Assembly (NCBI GenBank): GCA_001295775.1
Contig: LJIA01000002.1
Location: forward strand, 1-64,000
From: a beta proteobacterium AAP99
Lineage (GTDB): Bacteria; Pseudomonadota; Gammaproteobacteria; Burkholderiales; Burkholderiaceae_C
Length of the DNA: 64,000 nucleotides
Reading direction: 5' to 3'
Within the stretch, counting starts at the first letter, position 1, and the number at the start of each line of letters is the position of its first letter. The position numbers were made by a program, and so were the translations under genes. Of the stretch, positions 33,915 to 42,771 are shown one piece after another. The notes under the pieces were generated by a model, which searched no databases, was not told where the DNA came from, and saw nothing but the letters and a program-made list of their open reading frames with translations.

Positions 33915-34094
33915 CGGCGGCAAATGGCCGGTTCGCCAGCCTCAGTTGGAATTCATAATCGGCCAAACGCCGATTCGAAAGTTGCTCATCTAAGATGGTC
34001 TACTGACAAGCGGAAAAAAGGGTAGCGATCACTCACATTGATGCATTGATACGCCACTATCGGCCAGTTTTTTAACAGCTCGGCCGACGAACGC
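33915..34094 (+). repeat. GACAAGCGG intergenic element, copy 6
   Basis: The convergent gap between the anti-sigma gene and rsmI. Core GACAAGCGGAAAA at 34005-34017, preceded by TGGTCTACT. TCGGCCAAA (33960-33967 region) and TATCGGCCAGTTTTTTAAC (near 34058-34077) flank it. The core is slightly diverged at its 3' end. Confidence 0.68.
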
Positions 34095-35084
34095 TCAGTC
34101 GGCCGCGTCCTGATCGTCCGCTGCTTTCCCGCTGGCAGCCCGCAGCGCCAGCGCCCGCTCGTAGAGTGCGTTGCGCGGCTCGCCTGTGAGTTCGGCGGCC
34201 AGCCGTGCGGCTTCCTTCACCGGCATGAAGGGCACGAGGCGCGCGAGCAGCGTGTCGGTCTCCATGCGCAAGGTGCGTGCGGCATCCGCAGCCTGAGCCT
34301 GCGGTCCGAGCACGAGGACGAACTCGCCCTGCGCATGATGCGCGCCCGCTGCCACCCAGGCGGGCAGCGCGTCCGCCTGCAGGGTCTCGATCTGCTCAAA
34401 CTGCTTGGTCAACTCCCGGCACACGCTGACGCGGCGCGCGCCGGCGGCGGCGAGCTGCGCGGCGCAATCCGCCATGCGGTGCGGCGCCTCGAAGAACACC
34501 TGCGCCTCGGCAGCACCCAGCAGCGCCGCGAAGAAGCGCTCGCGCTCAGCACCCTTGCTGGGCGCAAAGCTGGCGAATCGAAAAGGCCCGTCCACCAGGC
34601 CGCTGGCGCTCACCGCGGCGGCCACGCTGCTCGCGCCGGGCAGCGGAATCACGCGGTGGCCGGCGGCGCGCGCTGCATCCACCAGGCGCGCACCGGGGTC
34701 GCTGATGGCCGGGGTGCCGGCATCGCTGACGTAGGCCACGCGCTCGCCGCCCGCCAGACGCGCGAGCACCAGCGGGATGGCCTGCGCCTCGCGGTGTGCA
34801 TCGCAGGCGAGCAAGGGCTTCTTCAGGCCGATGCGCGCGAGCAGCTGGCCTGCGACGCGGGTGTCCTCGGCCGCGATCGTGTCAGCAAGCTGCAGGAATG
34901 TGAGGCTTCGTAACGTGAGATCAGCCACGTTCCCGATGGGTGTGGCCACTACATACAATGCCCCCCGCGGCCAGGACTGCCCGGCGGCATGCTCGGCCAG
35001 CTGCTGCAGCCGCGTGGCCAGGCCGGCAGCCTGCGTGGCCGAGTCCTTGCCGGCATCTTCCGGTGTGGATTGCGCCGAACTCAC
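34095..35084 (-). CDS. rsmI: 16S rRNA (cytidine1402-2'-O)-methyltransferase RsmI
   Basis: 329 aa. It methylates the 2'-O of C1402 of 16S rRNA. The tetrapyrrole-methylase-fold features are YVVATPIGNVADLTLRSL, AEDTRVAGQLLARIGL, YVSDAGTPAISDPGARLV and FFEAPHRM. The start is uncertain: GTG 35084 (VSSAQSTPEDAG) or ATG 35126, both overlapping or touching the divergent lpoA-like start. The extra roughly 40 N-terminal residues before YVVATPIGN are unusual. The divergent rsmI / lpoA order is conserved in many proteobacteria. Confidence 0.92.
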   Translation of the reverse strand: MSSAQSTPEDAGKDSATQAAGLATRLQQLAEHAAGQSWPRGALYVVATPIGNVADLTLRSLTFLQLADTIAAEDTRVAGQLLARIGLKKPLLACDAHREAQAIPLVLARLAGGERVAYVSDAGTPAISDPGARLVDAARAAGHRVIPLPGASSVAAAVSASGLVDGPFRFASFAPSKGAERERFFAALLGAAEAQVFFEAPHRMADCAAQLAAAGARRVSVCRELTKQFEQIETLQADALPAWVAAGAHHAQGEFVLVLGPQAQAADAARTLRMETDTLLARLVPFMPVKEAARLAAELTGEPRNALYERALALRAASGKAADDQDAAD

Positions 35085-35124
35085 TGATGCCGCCCCGCTT
35101 CCATTGATCTGCCTGCCCCCTGCC

Positions 35125-36408
35125 ATGCACGCCGCGCACCGCACAGACCGCCTCACGCACCGCTTCGCGGTGTGTCGCAGGTCCGCATTGCTCGCTGCGC
35201 TGCTGCTCGCGCCTGCGCTGGCATTGTGCCAGCCGGGTTCGCAGACGGGCTTGGGCGCGGCGGGTTTCTTGCAGCTTGCACAGGCCTCGGCACCCAGCCA
35301 GACGCCGTCGGCTCCGCAAGCGCCCGCAGCACAAGTTCCCGCACCCACCCCCGCCGCTGCGGAGGTGCTGCCCGCCGCGCGCCGCGTCGCGCTCGTCCTG
35401 CCCACGCTCAACGCCAATCTGGCGGAGTCGGCGCGCGCGGTGGCGGCCGGCGCACAGGCTGCCGCCGCGCGCGCCGGCAATCTGAGCGTGGAGCTGATCG
35501 CCACGGACGACAGCACGGAGGCCAACCTGAACGCGTGGCGGCGTGCGCAGGCCGAGTTCGATCTCGTCATCGGCCCGCTCACCCGTGCAGGCGTGGCCAC
35601 TGCCGCCACTCAGCAGGCGGCGCGGCCCACGGTGCTGCTCAACACCCCGCCGGCTGCGGACGCGGAGCGACAGACCCTTCCCGCCGCCCTGCCCGGTGCG
35701 CCGACGGTCTTCTTCAGTCTCGCGCTGGACGCGCAGGCGCGCCTGGTGGCCCGCGCCGCACTGCGTGACCTCCGCACTGCAACGCTGAATCGCCGGCCAC
35801 GCGCCTGGGTCCTGCACACGACCACGCCCCTGTCCAGGCGCACGGCACAAGGCTTCTATGAAGGCTTTGTTGCGCTGGCTGGAGAAGCCACCAGCTTCGA
35901 GATCACAGGCACCACGGTCGGCGGCCTCGGCGAGCGCCTGCGTGACAGCGGCAGCCTGCCCGACGTGATCTTCATCGCCATGGACAACGTGGGCGCGCGG
36001 CAAGTGCGAAGCGCCCTGCCTGAAGGCGTGCCGGTCTGGGGCACGGCGCTCACCGCGACGGGCACGCGTCGTGAACTGGCCGAGCTCTCCGGCCTGCGAT
36101 TTCTTGAAATGCCCTGGATCATCAAGCGCGATCACGCCGCAGTGATGAGCTACCCGCGGCCGACGGCGGGCAGCCCCGGCGCGGGTGGCGATGACGAGGC
36201 CCGTCTTTACGCCTTCGGCATCGACGCGGTGCGTCTCGTGCTTGCACTGGCAGACGGCCAGGGCGCCATCCGCCTGGACGGTGTCACCGGCCAGCTCAGC
36301 GTCGACGCACGCGGCGATCCGCGCGTGCGCATGGCGCCGATGGTGGCGCTGATCGCCGAGGACGAGGTCGTGGCCGATCCGGTGCCCCTCGACGGCGCGG
36401 CGCGCTGA
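35125..36408 (+). CDS. lpoA: LpoA-like penicillin-binding protein activator
   Basis: 427 aa. An export signal (SALLAALLLAPALALCQ) leads through a Pro/Ala-rich linker (about 45-80) to a periplasmic-binding-like domain with RRVALVLPTLNANLAESARAVAAGAQAAA, FDLVIGPLTRAGV, DVIFIAMDNVGARQVR and YAFGIDAVRLVLALADG. This is the C-terminal domain of LpoA; the N-terminal TPR domain is missing. By family knowledge it stimulates PBP1a. It is divergent from rsmI and followed by yraN. Confidence 0.82.
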   Translation: MHAAHRTDRLTHRFAVCRRSALLAALLLAPALALCQPGSQTGLGAAGFLQLAQASAPSQTPSAPQAPAAQVPAPTPAAAEVLPAARRVALVLPTLNANLAESARAVAAGAQAAAARAGNLSVELIATDDSTEANLNAWRRAQAEFDLVIGPLTRAGVATAATQQAARPTVLLNTPPAADAERQTLPAALPGAPTVFFSLALDAQARLVARAALRDLRTATLNRRPRAWVLHTTTPLSRRTAQGFYEGFVALAGEATSFEITGTTVGGLGERLRDSGSLPDVIFIAMDNVGARQVRSALPEGVPVWGTALTATGTRRELAELSGLRFLEMPWIIKRDHAAVMSYPRPTAGSPGAGGDDEARLYAFGIDAVRLVLALADGQGAIRLDGVTGQLSVDARGDPRVRMAPMVALIAEDEVVADPVPLDGAAR

Positions 36409-36422
36409 GCGGCACCAGCCCG

Positions 36423-36806
36423 ATGCTTGATCGCGCTGCCCGCCTGCTCGGTCGCCTGAGCACCAAGGCCCGCGGCGACGAAGCCGAGGCCCGCGCCCGC
36501 CGCTTTCTGGAGTCGCGCGGGCTCAAGCATCTGGCCAGCAACTACCGCATCAAGGGCGGCGAGATCGACCTCATCATGCGCGAGGGCGAGGAGATCGTCT
36601 TCGTCGAAGTACGCGCCCGCAGCCACCGTGGCTATGGCGGGGCGGCGGCATCGATCTCTTCACACAAGCAACAGCGCATCCTGCTGGCGGCGCAGCACTG
36701 GCTGCAGCAGCAGCGCGGCCCGCAGGCACCTTGCCGCTTTGATTGCGTGCTGATCGACGGACCGCAGGCCGAACTCACCTGGCTGCGCGCCGCGTTCGGA
36801 GCCTGA
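36423..36806 (+). CDS. yraN: YraN family (UPF0102) endonuclease-like protein
   Basis: 127 aa. The signature GDEAEARARRFLESRGLKHLASNYR is followed by GGEIDLIMREGEEIVFVEVRARS, which carries the E-x(n)-E-x-R residues of the nuclease-like fold. It lies 14 nt after the lpoA-like gene, in the order found around lpoA in E. coli. Its role is not established, although a nuclease activity has been suggested for this fold. Confidence 0.92.
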   Translation: MLDRAARLLGRLSTKARGDEAEARARRFLESRGLKHLASNYRIKGGEIDLIMREGEEIVFVEVRARSHRGYGGAAASISSHKQQRILLAAQHWLQQQRGPQAPCRFDCVLIDGPQAELTWLRAAFGA

Positions 36807-36967
36807 GTGCGCGCTGCCGCTTGGGCGTAAAGCTGTTTCGAACTGCTTCTGTACGCGGCCGCTGCGGGAGATGCCGGGAACTCGCGGGCTATGCTTGCTG
36901 CCCTAGCCTGAAGCCGCAGCACTCGCATGCGGCCTGCACCCAGATTCATCCCTGCCAAGGACGCCCC

Positions 36968-37663
36968 ATGCCCCAGACCTCTGCCCTGCCCGCTGCACCC
37001 CGCCTGAATCCGCGCCTGGCGCGTCTGGGACTGGCCGCGGCGCTGGCACTGACCGCGGTCACCCAGCTCTCCGGCTGCTTCACCCTGGCCGCGGCCGGCG
37101 TGGTGGGCGGCACCCTGGCTGCCGCAGACCGGCGCACGCTTGGCACGCAGCTGGAAGACCGGCAGATCCAATTGCGCGCAGAAACCTCGATCGCCACGTC
37201 CATGAAGGGCGAGAACGTCAACCTCACGGTCTACAACCGCCGCGTCCTGATGACCGGTGAAGTGCCTTCCGAGGCCCTGCGCAAGCAGGCGGAGGACACC
37301 GCACGCAGCGTGACAAACGTGCGCGAGGTGATCAACGAGCTGCAGGTGGCAGGCGCCGCGGCGCTGACCTCGCGCAGCAATGACGCCCTGATCACCACCA
37401 AGGTCAAGACTGCGTTTGTGGACGCCAAGGACATCTCGGCCAATGCCTTCAAGGTCACCACCGAACGCGGTGTGGTCTACCTCATGGGGCTGGTGACGCC
37501 GGCCGAAGGCGACCGCGCCGCCCAGGTGGCCAGCCGCGTGTCGGGTGTGGCCAAGGTGGTCAAGGTGCTGGAGACCCTGTCCGATGAAGATCTGCGCCGC
37601 CTGCAGAACACGCCAGACCCCAAGCCGGCTTCGCAAGCGCCGGCACCGATCACGACCAAGTAG
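36968..37663 (+). CDS. dolP: BON-domain lipoprotein (DolP/YraP-like)
   Basis: 231 aa. The signal peptide carries a lipobox (LSGC). Two BON domains follow: the first around AETSIATSMKGENVNLTVYNRRVLMTGEVP and the second around VKTAFVDAKDISANAFKVTTERGVVYLMGLV. This is the DolP architecture, an outer-membrane lipoprotein that supports envelope integrity. The diaA gene that usually lies between yraN and dolP is absent, and the 161-nt gap holds nothing recognisable. Confidence 0.88.
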   Translation: MPQTSALPAAPRLNPRLARLGLAAALALTAVTQLSGCFTLAAAGVVGGTLAAADRRTLGTQLEDRQIQLRAETSIATSMKGENVNLTVYNRRVLMTGEVPSEALRKQAEDTARSVTNVREVINELQVAGAAALTSRSNDALITTKVKTAFVDAKDISANAFKVTTERGVVYLMGLVTPAEGDRAAQVASRVSGVAKVVKVLETLSDEDLRRLQNTPDPKPASQAPAPITTK

Positions 37664-37680
37664 CACCTGCCGCTGATGCA

Positions 37681-37706
37681 ACAAAGGCCGCTTGCGCGGC
37701 CTTTGT
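37681..37706. terminator. Terminator between dolP-like and dctM genes
   Basis: Perfect 11-bp stem ACAAAGGCCGC / GCGGCCTTTGT with a TTGC loop. It lies in the convergent gap. The T-rich tails are short on both strands. Confidence 0.8.
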
Positions 37707-37723
37707 GCTTTGTGCATCCGGGC

Positions 37724-39007
37724 TCAGCGCATGCCCAGGGCGTGCGGCAGCATGAGCGACAGACCCGGCCAGTAGGTGACCACGATCAGGAAGCCGATCA
37801 TGGTCATCAACCAGGGCCAGACCGCCACGGTGAGCTCGGTGATGCCCATCTTGGTGATGCCGCTGGCCACATAGAGATTCAGACCCACCGGCGGGTGACA
37901 CATGCCGACCTCCATGTTCACCGTGATCAGGATGCCGAAGTGCACCGGATCGATGCCCAGCTTCATGGCCACCGGGAACAGGATGGGCGCCATGATCAGG
38001 ATGATCGAGCTGGGCTCCATCACGTTGCCCGCAGCCAGCAGCAGCAGATTGACCACCAGCAGGAAGACCACCGGCCCGAAGCCCTGCCCGATCATCCAGT
38101 CCGCCATGGCCTGCGGAATGTTCTCGCTGGTCATGAGGAAGCTGAACAGCACGGCATTGGTGATGATGTAGAGCAGCATCGCGCTCATGGCGGCGCTATC
38201 GAGCAGCACCTTGGGCAGGCGCGACAACGGCAGGTCGCGGTAGATGAACACCGCGACGATGAAGGCATAGACCGCGCTCATCGCCGCAGCCTCGGTGGGC
38301 GTGAAGATGCCCGAGTAGATGCCGCCGATCACCACCACGATCAGCAGCAGGCCCCAGACGCTGTCCTTGAAGGCCAGCAGGCGTTCGCGTGCCGTGGCCC
38401 GCTCCAGCCGCGGGAAGTTGTTCTTGCGCGCGATCCACCAGGTTGTCAGCCCCAGCAGGAAAGCCAGCGCCAGCCCCGGCACCACGCCCGCCATGAACAG
38501 GGAGCCGACCGAGGTGTTGGTGGACACGGAATACATCACCATCGCGATCGAGGGCGGAATCAGGATGCCCAGCGCGCCACTCGTGGTGATGACCCCGGCG
38601 CCGAAGCGCTTGGGAAAGCCCTGCTTCACCATGGCCGGCAGGATGACCGAGCCGATGGCCACCACCGTGGCAGGCGACGAGCCGGAGACCGCGGCAAACA
38701 ACGCACAGGCCATCACCCCGGCCAGACCCAGCCCGCCGTGCCAGTGGCCCACCATGCTCGTGGCAAAGCGGATCATGCGCCGCGCCACGCCGCCGTGCGT
38801 CAGGAAGTTGCCGGCCAGCACGAAGAAGGGGATCGCCATGATCTCGAACTTCTCGATGCCGGTGAACAGCTTCAGTGCCACGCTCTCGATCGGCACCTGC
38901 GTCATCGTGAACAGGAAGGTGAGTACCGTCAGGCCCAGCGAGATGCTGATCGGCATGCCGGTGAGCATCAGCGCCAGCAGCAGCGCGAAGATGATGGCGG
39001 CGTTCAT
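37724..39007 (-). CDS. dctM: TRAP transporter large permease DctM
   Basis: 427 aa inner-membrane protein with about 12 hydrophobic segments. DctM blocks are MPISISLGLTVLTFLF, IMAIPFFVLAGNFLTHGGVARRMI, AVSGSSPATVVAIGSVILPAM and MCHPPVGLNLYVASGI near the end. It forms the sodium-driven channel with DctQ. It overlaps dctQ by 4 nt. The C4-dicarboxylate substrate is inferred from the adjacent dctP and dctB. Confidence 0.95.
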   Translation of the reverse strand: MNAAIIFALLLALMLTGMPISISLGLTVLTFLFTMTQVPIESVALKLFTGIEKFEIMAIPFFVLAGNFLTHGGVARRMIRFATSMVGHWHGGLGLAGVMACALFAAVSGSSPATVVAIGSVILPAMVKQGFPKRFGAGVITTSGALGILIPPSIAMVMYSVSTNTSVGSLFMAGVVPGLALAFLLGLTTWWIARKNNFPRLERATARERLLAFKDSVWGLLLIVVVIGGIYSGIFTPTEAAAMSAVYAFIVAVFIYRDLPLSRLPKVLLDSAAMSAMLLYIITNAVLFSFLMTSENIPQAMADWMIGQGFGPVVFLLVVNLLLLAAGNVMEPSSIILIMAPILFPVAMKLGIDPVHFGILITVNMEVGMCHPPVGLNLYVASGITKMGITELTVAVWPWLMTMIGFLIVVTYWPGLSLMLPHALGMR

Positions 39008-39558
39008 GACCGGGCCCCCTCTTCTTCAAGACCTTCGACGTGGCCGTGGTCATGGTGCGGCAGTTCCCCGCCGCCGAAGAAGGTCCAGGCCACCTGCAGG
39101 AAGCGGTAGCACATCAGGTAGGAGCCCAGCGGCACGCACAGGTAGATGATCCACATGGGCCACTCCAGATCGGCCGAGACCTGATCCGTGTGCGCCATCT
39201 CCCAGACGAACTTGGCCCCGAGGCTGCCGACGATGCCGGTGAACAGCGCGCCGGCCAGCAGCCCGAAGAGGATCATGGCGCGCTGCGGCCGGTCGGCCAG
39301 CTTGCGCACCAGCACATCCACGCCGACATGGATGCCGGTGCGCACGCCGTAGGCGGCGCCGAACTTGGCCATCCAGACGAACATGAAGATGCACAGCTCC
39401 TGGGCCCAGCTCACGTTGAGCTTGACGACCCAGTCCTGCACCACGGGCACGCTCGCGAGAAAGCGGTGCACCACCGCCAGAAAGATCACCAGCGTGGCGG
39501 CGCCCATCAGCACTGCGATGAGCGTCTCCTCCAGCCGGTTGAGGATTCGGTTGAACAT
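39004..39558 (-). CDS. dctQ: TRAP transporter small permease DctQ
   Basis: 184 aa with four hydrophobic segments. DctQ blocks are AAVLMGAATLVIFLAVVHRFLA-like and WAQELCIFMFVWMAKFGAAYGVRTGIHVGVDVLV. The ATG at 39558 has GGGAGGGG upstream; a TTG two codons earlier is a less likely start. The C-terminus is His/Glu-rich (HHDHGHVEGLEEE). Confidence 0.94.
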   Translation of the reverse strand: MFNRILNRLEETLIAVLMGAATLVIFLAVVHRFLASVPVVQDWVVKLNVSWAQELCIFMFVWMAKFGAAYGVRTGIHVGVDVLVRKLADRPQRAMILFGLLAGALFTGIVGSLGAKFVWEMAHTDQVSADLEWPMWIIYLCVPLGSYLMCYRFLQVAWTFFGGGELPHHDHGHVEGLEEEGARS

Positions 39559-39574
39559 GGGCAAGCCCCTCCCG

Positions 39575-39595
39575 GGCGGGGGCTGCGGCCCCGCC
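39575..39595 (-). other. GC hairpin between dctP and dctQ
   Basis: GGCGGGG / CCCCGCC stem with a 7-nt loop in the 114-nt gap between the binding-protein gene and the permease genes. Such hairpins can stabilise the upstream mRNA so that the binding protein is made in excess. This use is inferred; there is no T run. Confidence 0.4.
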
Positions 39596-39672
39596 TCGCG
39601 TGCTATGTCTTGTTCTGGATCGGCGCCCGCGGCCCGTTGCAGACCGCGGCGCCGCCTGAAGGATGGCCGGCG

Positions 39673-40686
39673 CTACTTGGGCGCGACGAAGCCCGCCGCC
39701 TTGTAGGCCGCCGCGATCGTCTCCTTGCCCACGCGTGCCTCCATCTCCTTGTGCACGGGCATGAGCGCCTTCTTCCACTCGTTCAGCTCGGCGGGCGTCG
39801 GCGTGTAGACGTTGGTCCTGCCGCTGGCGCGGATCTTGTCCATGGCGATCTTGTTCTCGGTGTTGGCGATCGCGTTGGCGTAGGTGGTCGATTCGCGCAT
39901 CGCGCCTTCGAGCGCAGTGCGGATGTCTGCAGGCAGGCCGTCCCAGAACTTCTTGTTGACGATCACCGCGTAGGCCAGGTGGCCGTGGTTGGAGACCGAC
40001 ATGTGCTTCTGCACCTCGTAGATCTTCTGGGTGTAGAAGTTGCTGGCCACGCCTTCGGTGCCGTCCACCACGCCGGACTGCAGGGCCTGATACAGCTCGC
40101 TGAAGGCCATGACCTGCGGGATCGCGCCCAGCGCACGCATCTCGGCGTCGAGCACCTTGCTGGACTGGATGCGCATCTTCAGGCCCTTGAAGTCCGTCAC
40201 GGCGTGCAGCGGCTTGTTGGCACTCATGATGTGAAAGCCGTTGTCCCAGTAGGCCAGACCCTTGATGCCCTTGGGCTCGAGCTTCTTGAACAGCTCCTGC
40301 CCGAGCGTGGACGTGGTGCTGGAGAAGCTGGCGTCATCCTTGAACAGGAAAGGCAGGTCGAAGACCTCGAACTCCTTGACGCCCAGCGGCCCGAACTTCG
40401 CCAGCGAAGGTGCCAGCATCTGCACGCTGCCCAGCTGCAGGGCTTCGAGCTCTTCCTTGTCCTTGTAGAGCTGGCTGTTCGGATAGATCTCGATCTTCAC
40501 GCGGCCGCCGGTGGCCTTCTCGGCCAGTTCCTTGAAGCGCTGCGCACCCTTGCCCTTGGGCGTGTCCGGTGCCACGACGTGACTGAACTTGATGACGATC
40601 GGCGTCTGCTGGGCGAGCGCTGCGGCGCTCAGGCCCAGAGTCAGTGCGCCAGCGAGCCCGAGCTGGCGAAGCATTCGATTCAACAT
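39673..40686 (-). CDS. dctP: TRAP transporter C4-dicarboxylate-binding protein DctP
   Basis: 337 aa periplasmic binding protein. The signal peptide ends ALAQQ. DctP blocks are IKFSHVVAPDTPKGKGAQRF, IYPNSQLYKDKEELEALQLG, MLAPSLAKFGPLG and FEVFDLPFLF, followed by the conserved Arg in LKMRIQSSKV that binds the substrate carboxylate. An ATG at 40686 with GGAGGG upstream is preferred; the long open frame upstream is a shadow. It is the first gene of dctPQM, divergent from dctB. Confidence 0.95.
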   Translation of the reverse strand: MLNRMLRQLGLAGALTLGLSAAALAQQTPIVIKFSHVVAPDTPKGKGAQRFKELAEKATGGRVKIEIYPNSQLYKDKEELEALQLGSVQMLAPSLAKFGPLGVKEFEVFDLPFLFKDDASFSSTTSTLGQELFKKLEPKGIKGLAYWDNGFHIMSANKPLHAVTDFKGLKMRIQSSKVLDAEMRALGAIPQVMAFSELYQALQSGVVDGTEGVASNFYTQKIYEVQKHMSVSNHGHLAYAVIVNKKFWDGLPADIRTALEGAMRESTTYANAIANTENKIAMDKIRASGRTNVYTPTPAELNEWKKALMPVHKEMEARVGKETIAAAYKAAGFVAPK

Positions 40687-40756
40687 GATGTGTCCCTCCA
40701 TCGGCGATTTGGTGCTGCCGGGATGCATTCTGGTCAGCGGTGGCCGCGCGCGGCAG

Positions 40757-40770
40757 TGTGGACTTCCACA
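40757..40770. promoter_or_regulatory. Palindromic site in the dctP/dctB divergent promoter
   Basis: TGTGGACTTCCACA, a perfect 14-bp dyad (TGTGGA / TCCACA around CT), lies 71 nt from dctP and 52 nt from dctB. It is the only clear dyad in the 135-nt gap, which makes it a candidate DctR site. Confidence 0.45.
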
Positions 40771-40821
40771 TTTCTGCGCGGCATGCATGCGGGTTGCTTT
40801 GGCTGCAGCACGCGGCACCCT

Positions 40822-42771
40822 ATGCTTTTCCTCATGCCCGCCACAGCCCGCACTCCCGGCTTTCGCGCCGCCGCCGCCAGCGCGCGCGTGCGCCCCTGGC
40901 TGTGGGCGCTGCCGCTGCTGCTTGCCCTGCTGCTGTTGGGTGGCGCCGCGGCCTGGCTGCAAATCAGCGACAAGCGGGATCTGGAGGAGCGCCAGCGCAC
41001 CCTGCTGGGGGACGCCCTGTCGCTGGAACAGCAGCTGCGCAAGGAGATCGACTTCGAGCGCGAGCGCCTGAGCGAGATCGCGCGCCAGGCCGATGCCGGT
41101 CGCTGGACGCCCGCCCGGCTGGCCGGCGATGCGGACGTCAGCGCCGGTCTGCGGCGACGCTGGGTCTCGCTGACCTGGCTGGATGCGCGCGGGCAGGTGC
41201 TGGTGCAGGTGCCCGATGGTGCGGCGAGCACGCCCGAGCGGCGCGGCATGACCTACCACCTCAGCGCCCCGATGAACGGCGGCGGCAGCCTGCTGGCACG
41301 CTACGCACTGCAGCCGCTGCTCACGCAGCAGACACCGTGGTGGATCAATCGTCGCTATGCAGTGCGCATGGTGGACGAGTTCGACGAAACCCTCGCAATC
41401 GCAGCTGACGCCACGCGCGCACGTGACGGCCGGGTACACCGCATCAGCTTCGATCCGCCTGTGCCGGGCGTCTGGCTGGAGCTGGCCGAACGCGAGGCCT
41501 TCGTACCCTGGTACCGCGCCCTGCCCCTGCCGCTCCTGGGTGCCGTGCTGGCCTTGCTGGTCTGGGCCACCTGGCTGCTGGCGCGGCAGGTGCGGCAGGT
41601 CGAACGCGCGCAGGCGGCCTGGCGCGACGAAGCCGCCTGGCGTCGCGCGATGGAGGACTCGCTCTCCGTGGGCCTGCGCGTACGCGATGCCGACGGCCGC
41701 CTACTGCATGTGAACCCCCGCTTCGTGGAACTCACGGGCTACAGCGAGCGCGAGCTGCTCGATCACGCACCACCCATGCCCTACTGGCACCCGGACGAGA
41801 TGGACGAGGCCTGGACGCGTCACCACCGCAACCTTGCCGGCAACGCGCCGCGCGCGGGCTACGAGGCGCGCTGGCGCACCAAGGCCGGACGCGACCTGTG
41901 GGTCATGATTCTGGAGGCGCCATTGATCGACGCCGCGGGCGCGCAGATCGGCTGGATGGGCAGCGTGGTCGACATCACCGAACGCAAGCAGGCCGAGGAG
42001 CTCGAGCGCCGTCGCAATGAGCGTCTGGCCGATCAGGCGCGGCTGATGACGGTCGGCGAGATCGCCTCTTCGCTGGCGCATGAACTGAACCAGCCGCTGG
42101 CGGCGATCGCCAGCTACAACGCCGGGCTGCAGAACATGCTGGCCACGCTGCCCGAAGTGCCGCCACGTCTGCGCGAGGCGCTGGAGCGACAGGCCGAGCA
42201 GGCGCGGCATGCTGGGCGGATCGTGCAGCGCATCCGCGCCTTTCTCGGCCGCCGCGCGCCGCAGCACGAGGCCTGCGATCTGGTGGCCATCGCAGACAGT
42301 GCGCTGGCGCTGCTGCGCCATGATCTGCGGCGCCAGCGGGTGCGCATCGAGGTGCGGCACGAGGCGACCCCCCTGCCGATCCACGCTGATCCCGTGCTGA
42401 TCGAGCAGGTCGTCATCAACCTGCTGCGCAATGCGGCCGATGCCCAGCAGAGCGCAGAACAGCCGGCTGCAGGCGCTCAGGCGCATGTGTGGCTGCGAAC
42501 CGCCATCACCGAAGGCCAGGCCCGGCTCACCGTGCAGGACGCCGGCCCCGGGCTGGGCGGCCACAGCCTCGATGAACTGACAGCCCCCTTCTTCTCCACC
42601 AAGGCCAGCGGCATGGGCCTGGGACTGGCCATCAGCCGTTCGATCATCGAGGCCCACCGCGGTCAGCTGCGCGCCGAGGACGCCGCCCAGAGCGGGGCCT
42701 GCTTCAGCTTCAGCCTGCCCCTTGCACAGGCCGGCACGCGGACGCACAGCGAGGCAGCACTCCATGAGTGA
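40822..42771 (+). CDS. dctB: DctB-like PAS sensor histidine kinase
   Basis: 649 aa. Membrane segments at about 27-50 and 235-255 enclose a periplasmic sensor domain. A PAS domain follows (SLSVGLRVRDADGRLLHVNPRFVELTGYSERELL). The HisKA phosphoacceptor is the His in SSLAHELNQPLAAIASYNAG, and the HATPase has QVVINLLRNAADA, VQDAGPGL and SGMGLGLAISRSIIEAHRG. The start is ATG 40822 or 40834. It is coupled by an 8-nt overlap to dctR and divergent from dctPQM, so it probably controls dicarboxylate uptake. Confidence 0.9.
   Translation: MLFLMPATARTPGFRAAAASARVRPWLWALPLLLALLLLGGAAAWLQISDKRDLEERQRTLLGDALSLEQQLRKEIDFERERLSEIARQADAGRWTPARLAGDADVSAGLRRRWVSLTWLDARGQVLVQVPDGAASTPERRGMTYHLSAPMNGGGSLLARYALQPLLTQQTPWWINRRYAVRMVDEFDETLAIAADATRARDGRVHRISFDPPVPGVWLELAEREAFVPWYRALPLPLLGAVLALLVWATWLLARQVRQVERAQAAWRDEAAWRRAMEDSLSVGLRVRDADGRLLHVNPRFVELTGYSERELLDHAPPMPYWHPDEMDEAWTRHHRNLAGNAPRAGYEARWRTKAGRDLWVMILEAPLIDAAGAQIGWMGSVVDITERKQAEELERRRNERLADQARLMTVGEIASSLAHELNQPLAAIASYNAGLQNMLATLPEVPPRLREALERQAEQARHAGRIVQRIRAFLGRRAPQHEACDLVAIADSALALLRHDLRRQRVRIEVRHEATPLPIHADPVLIEQVVINLLRNAADAQQSAEQPAAGAQAHVWLRTAITEGQARLTVQDAGPGLGGHSLDELTAPFFSTKASGMGLGLAISRSIIEAHRGQLRAEDAAQSGACFSFSLPLAQAGTRTHSEAALHE

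Noticed and set aside
39040-40821. Open plus-strand frame of about 590 codons ahead of the DctB-like kinase
   Set aside because: It is antisense to dctQ and dctP, is His/Arg/Gln-rich, and lacks any motif; it is a consequence of high GC. The kinase begins at about 40822.
40970-40980. GACAAGCGG match inside the DctB-like kinase gene
   Set aside because: It reads GACAAGCGGG in coding sequence (DKRD) with no AAAG extension and no flanking boxes; chance match, not a repeat copy.
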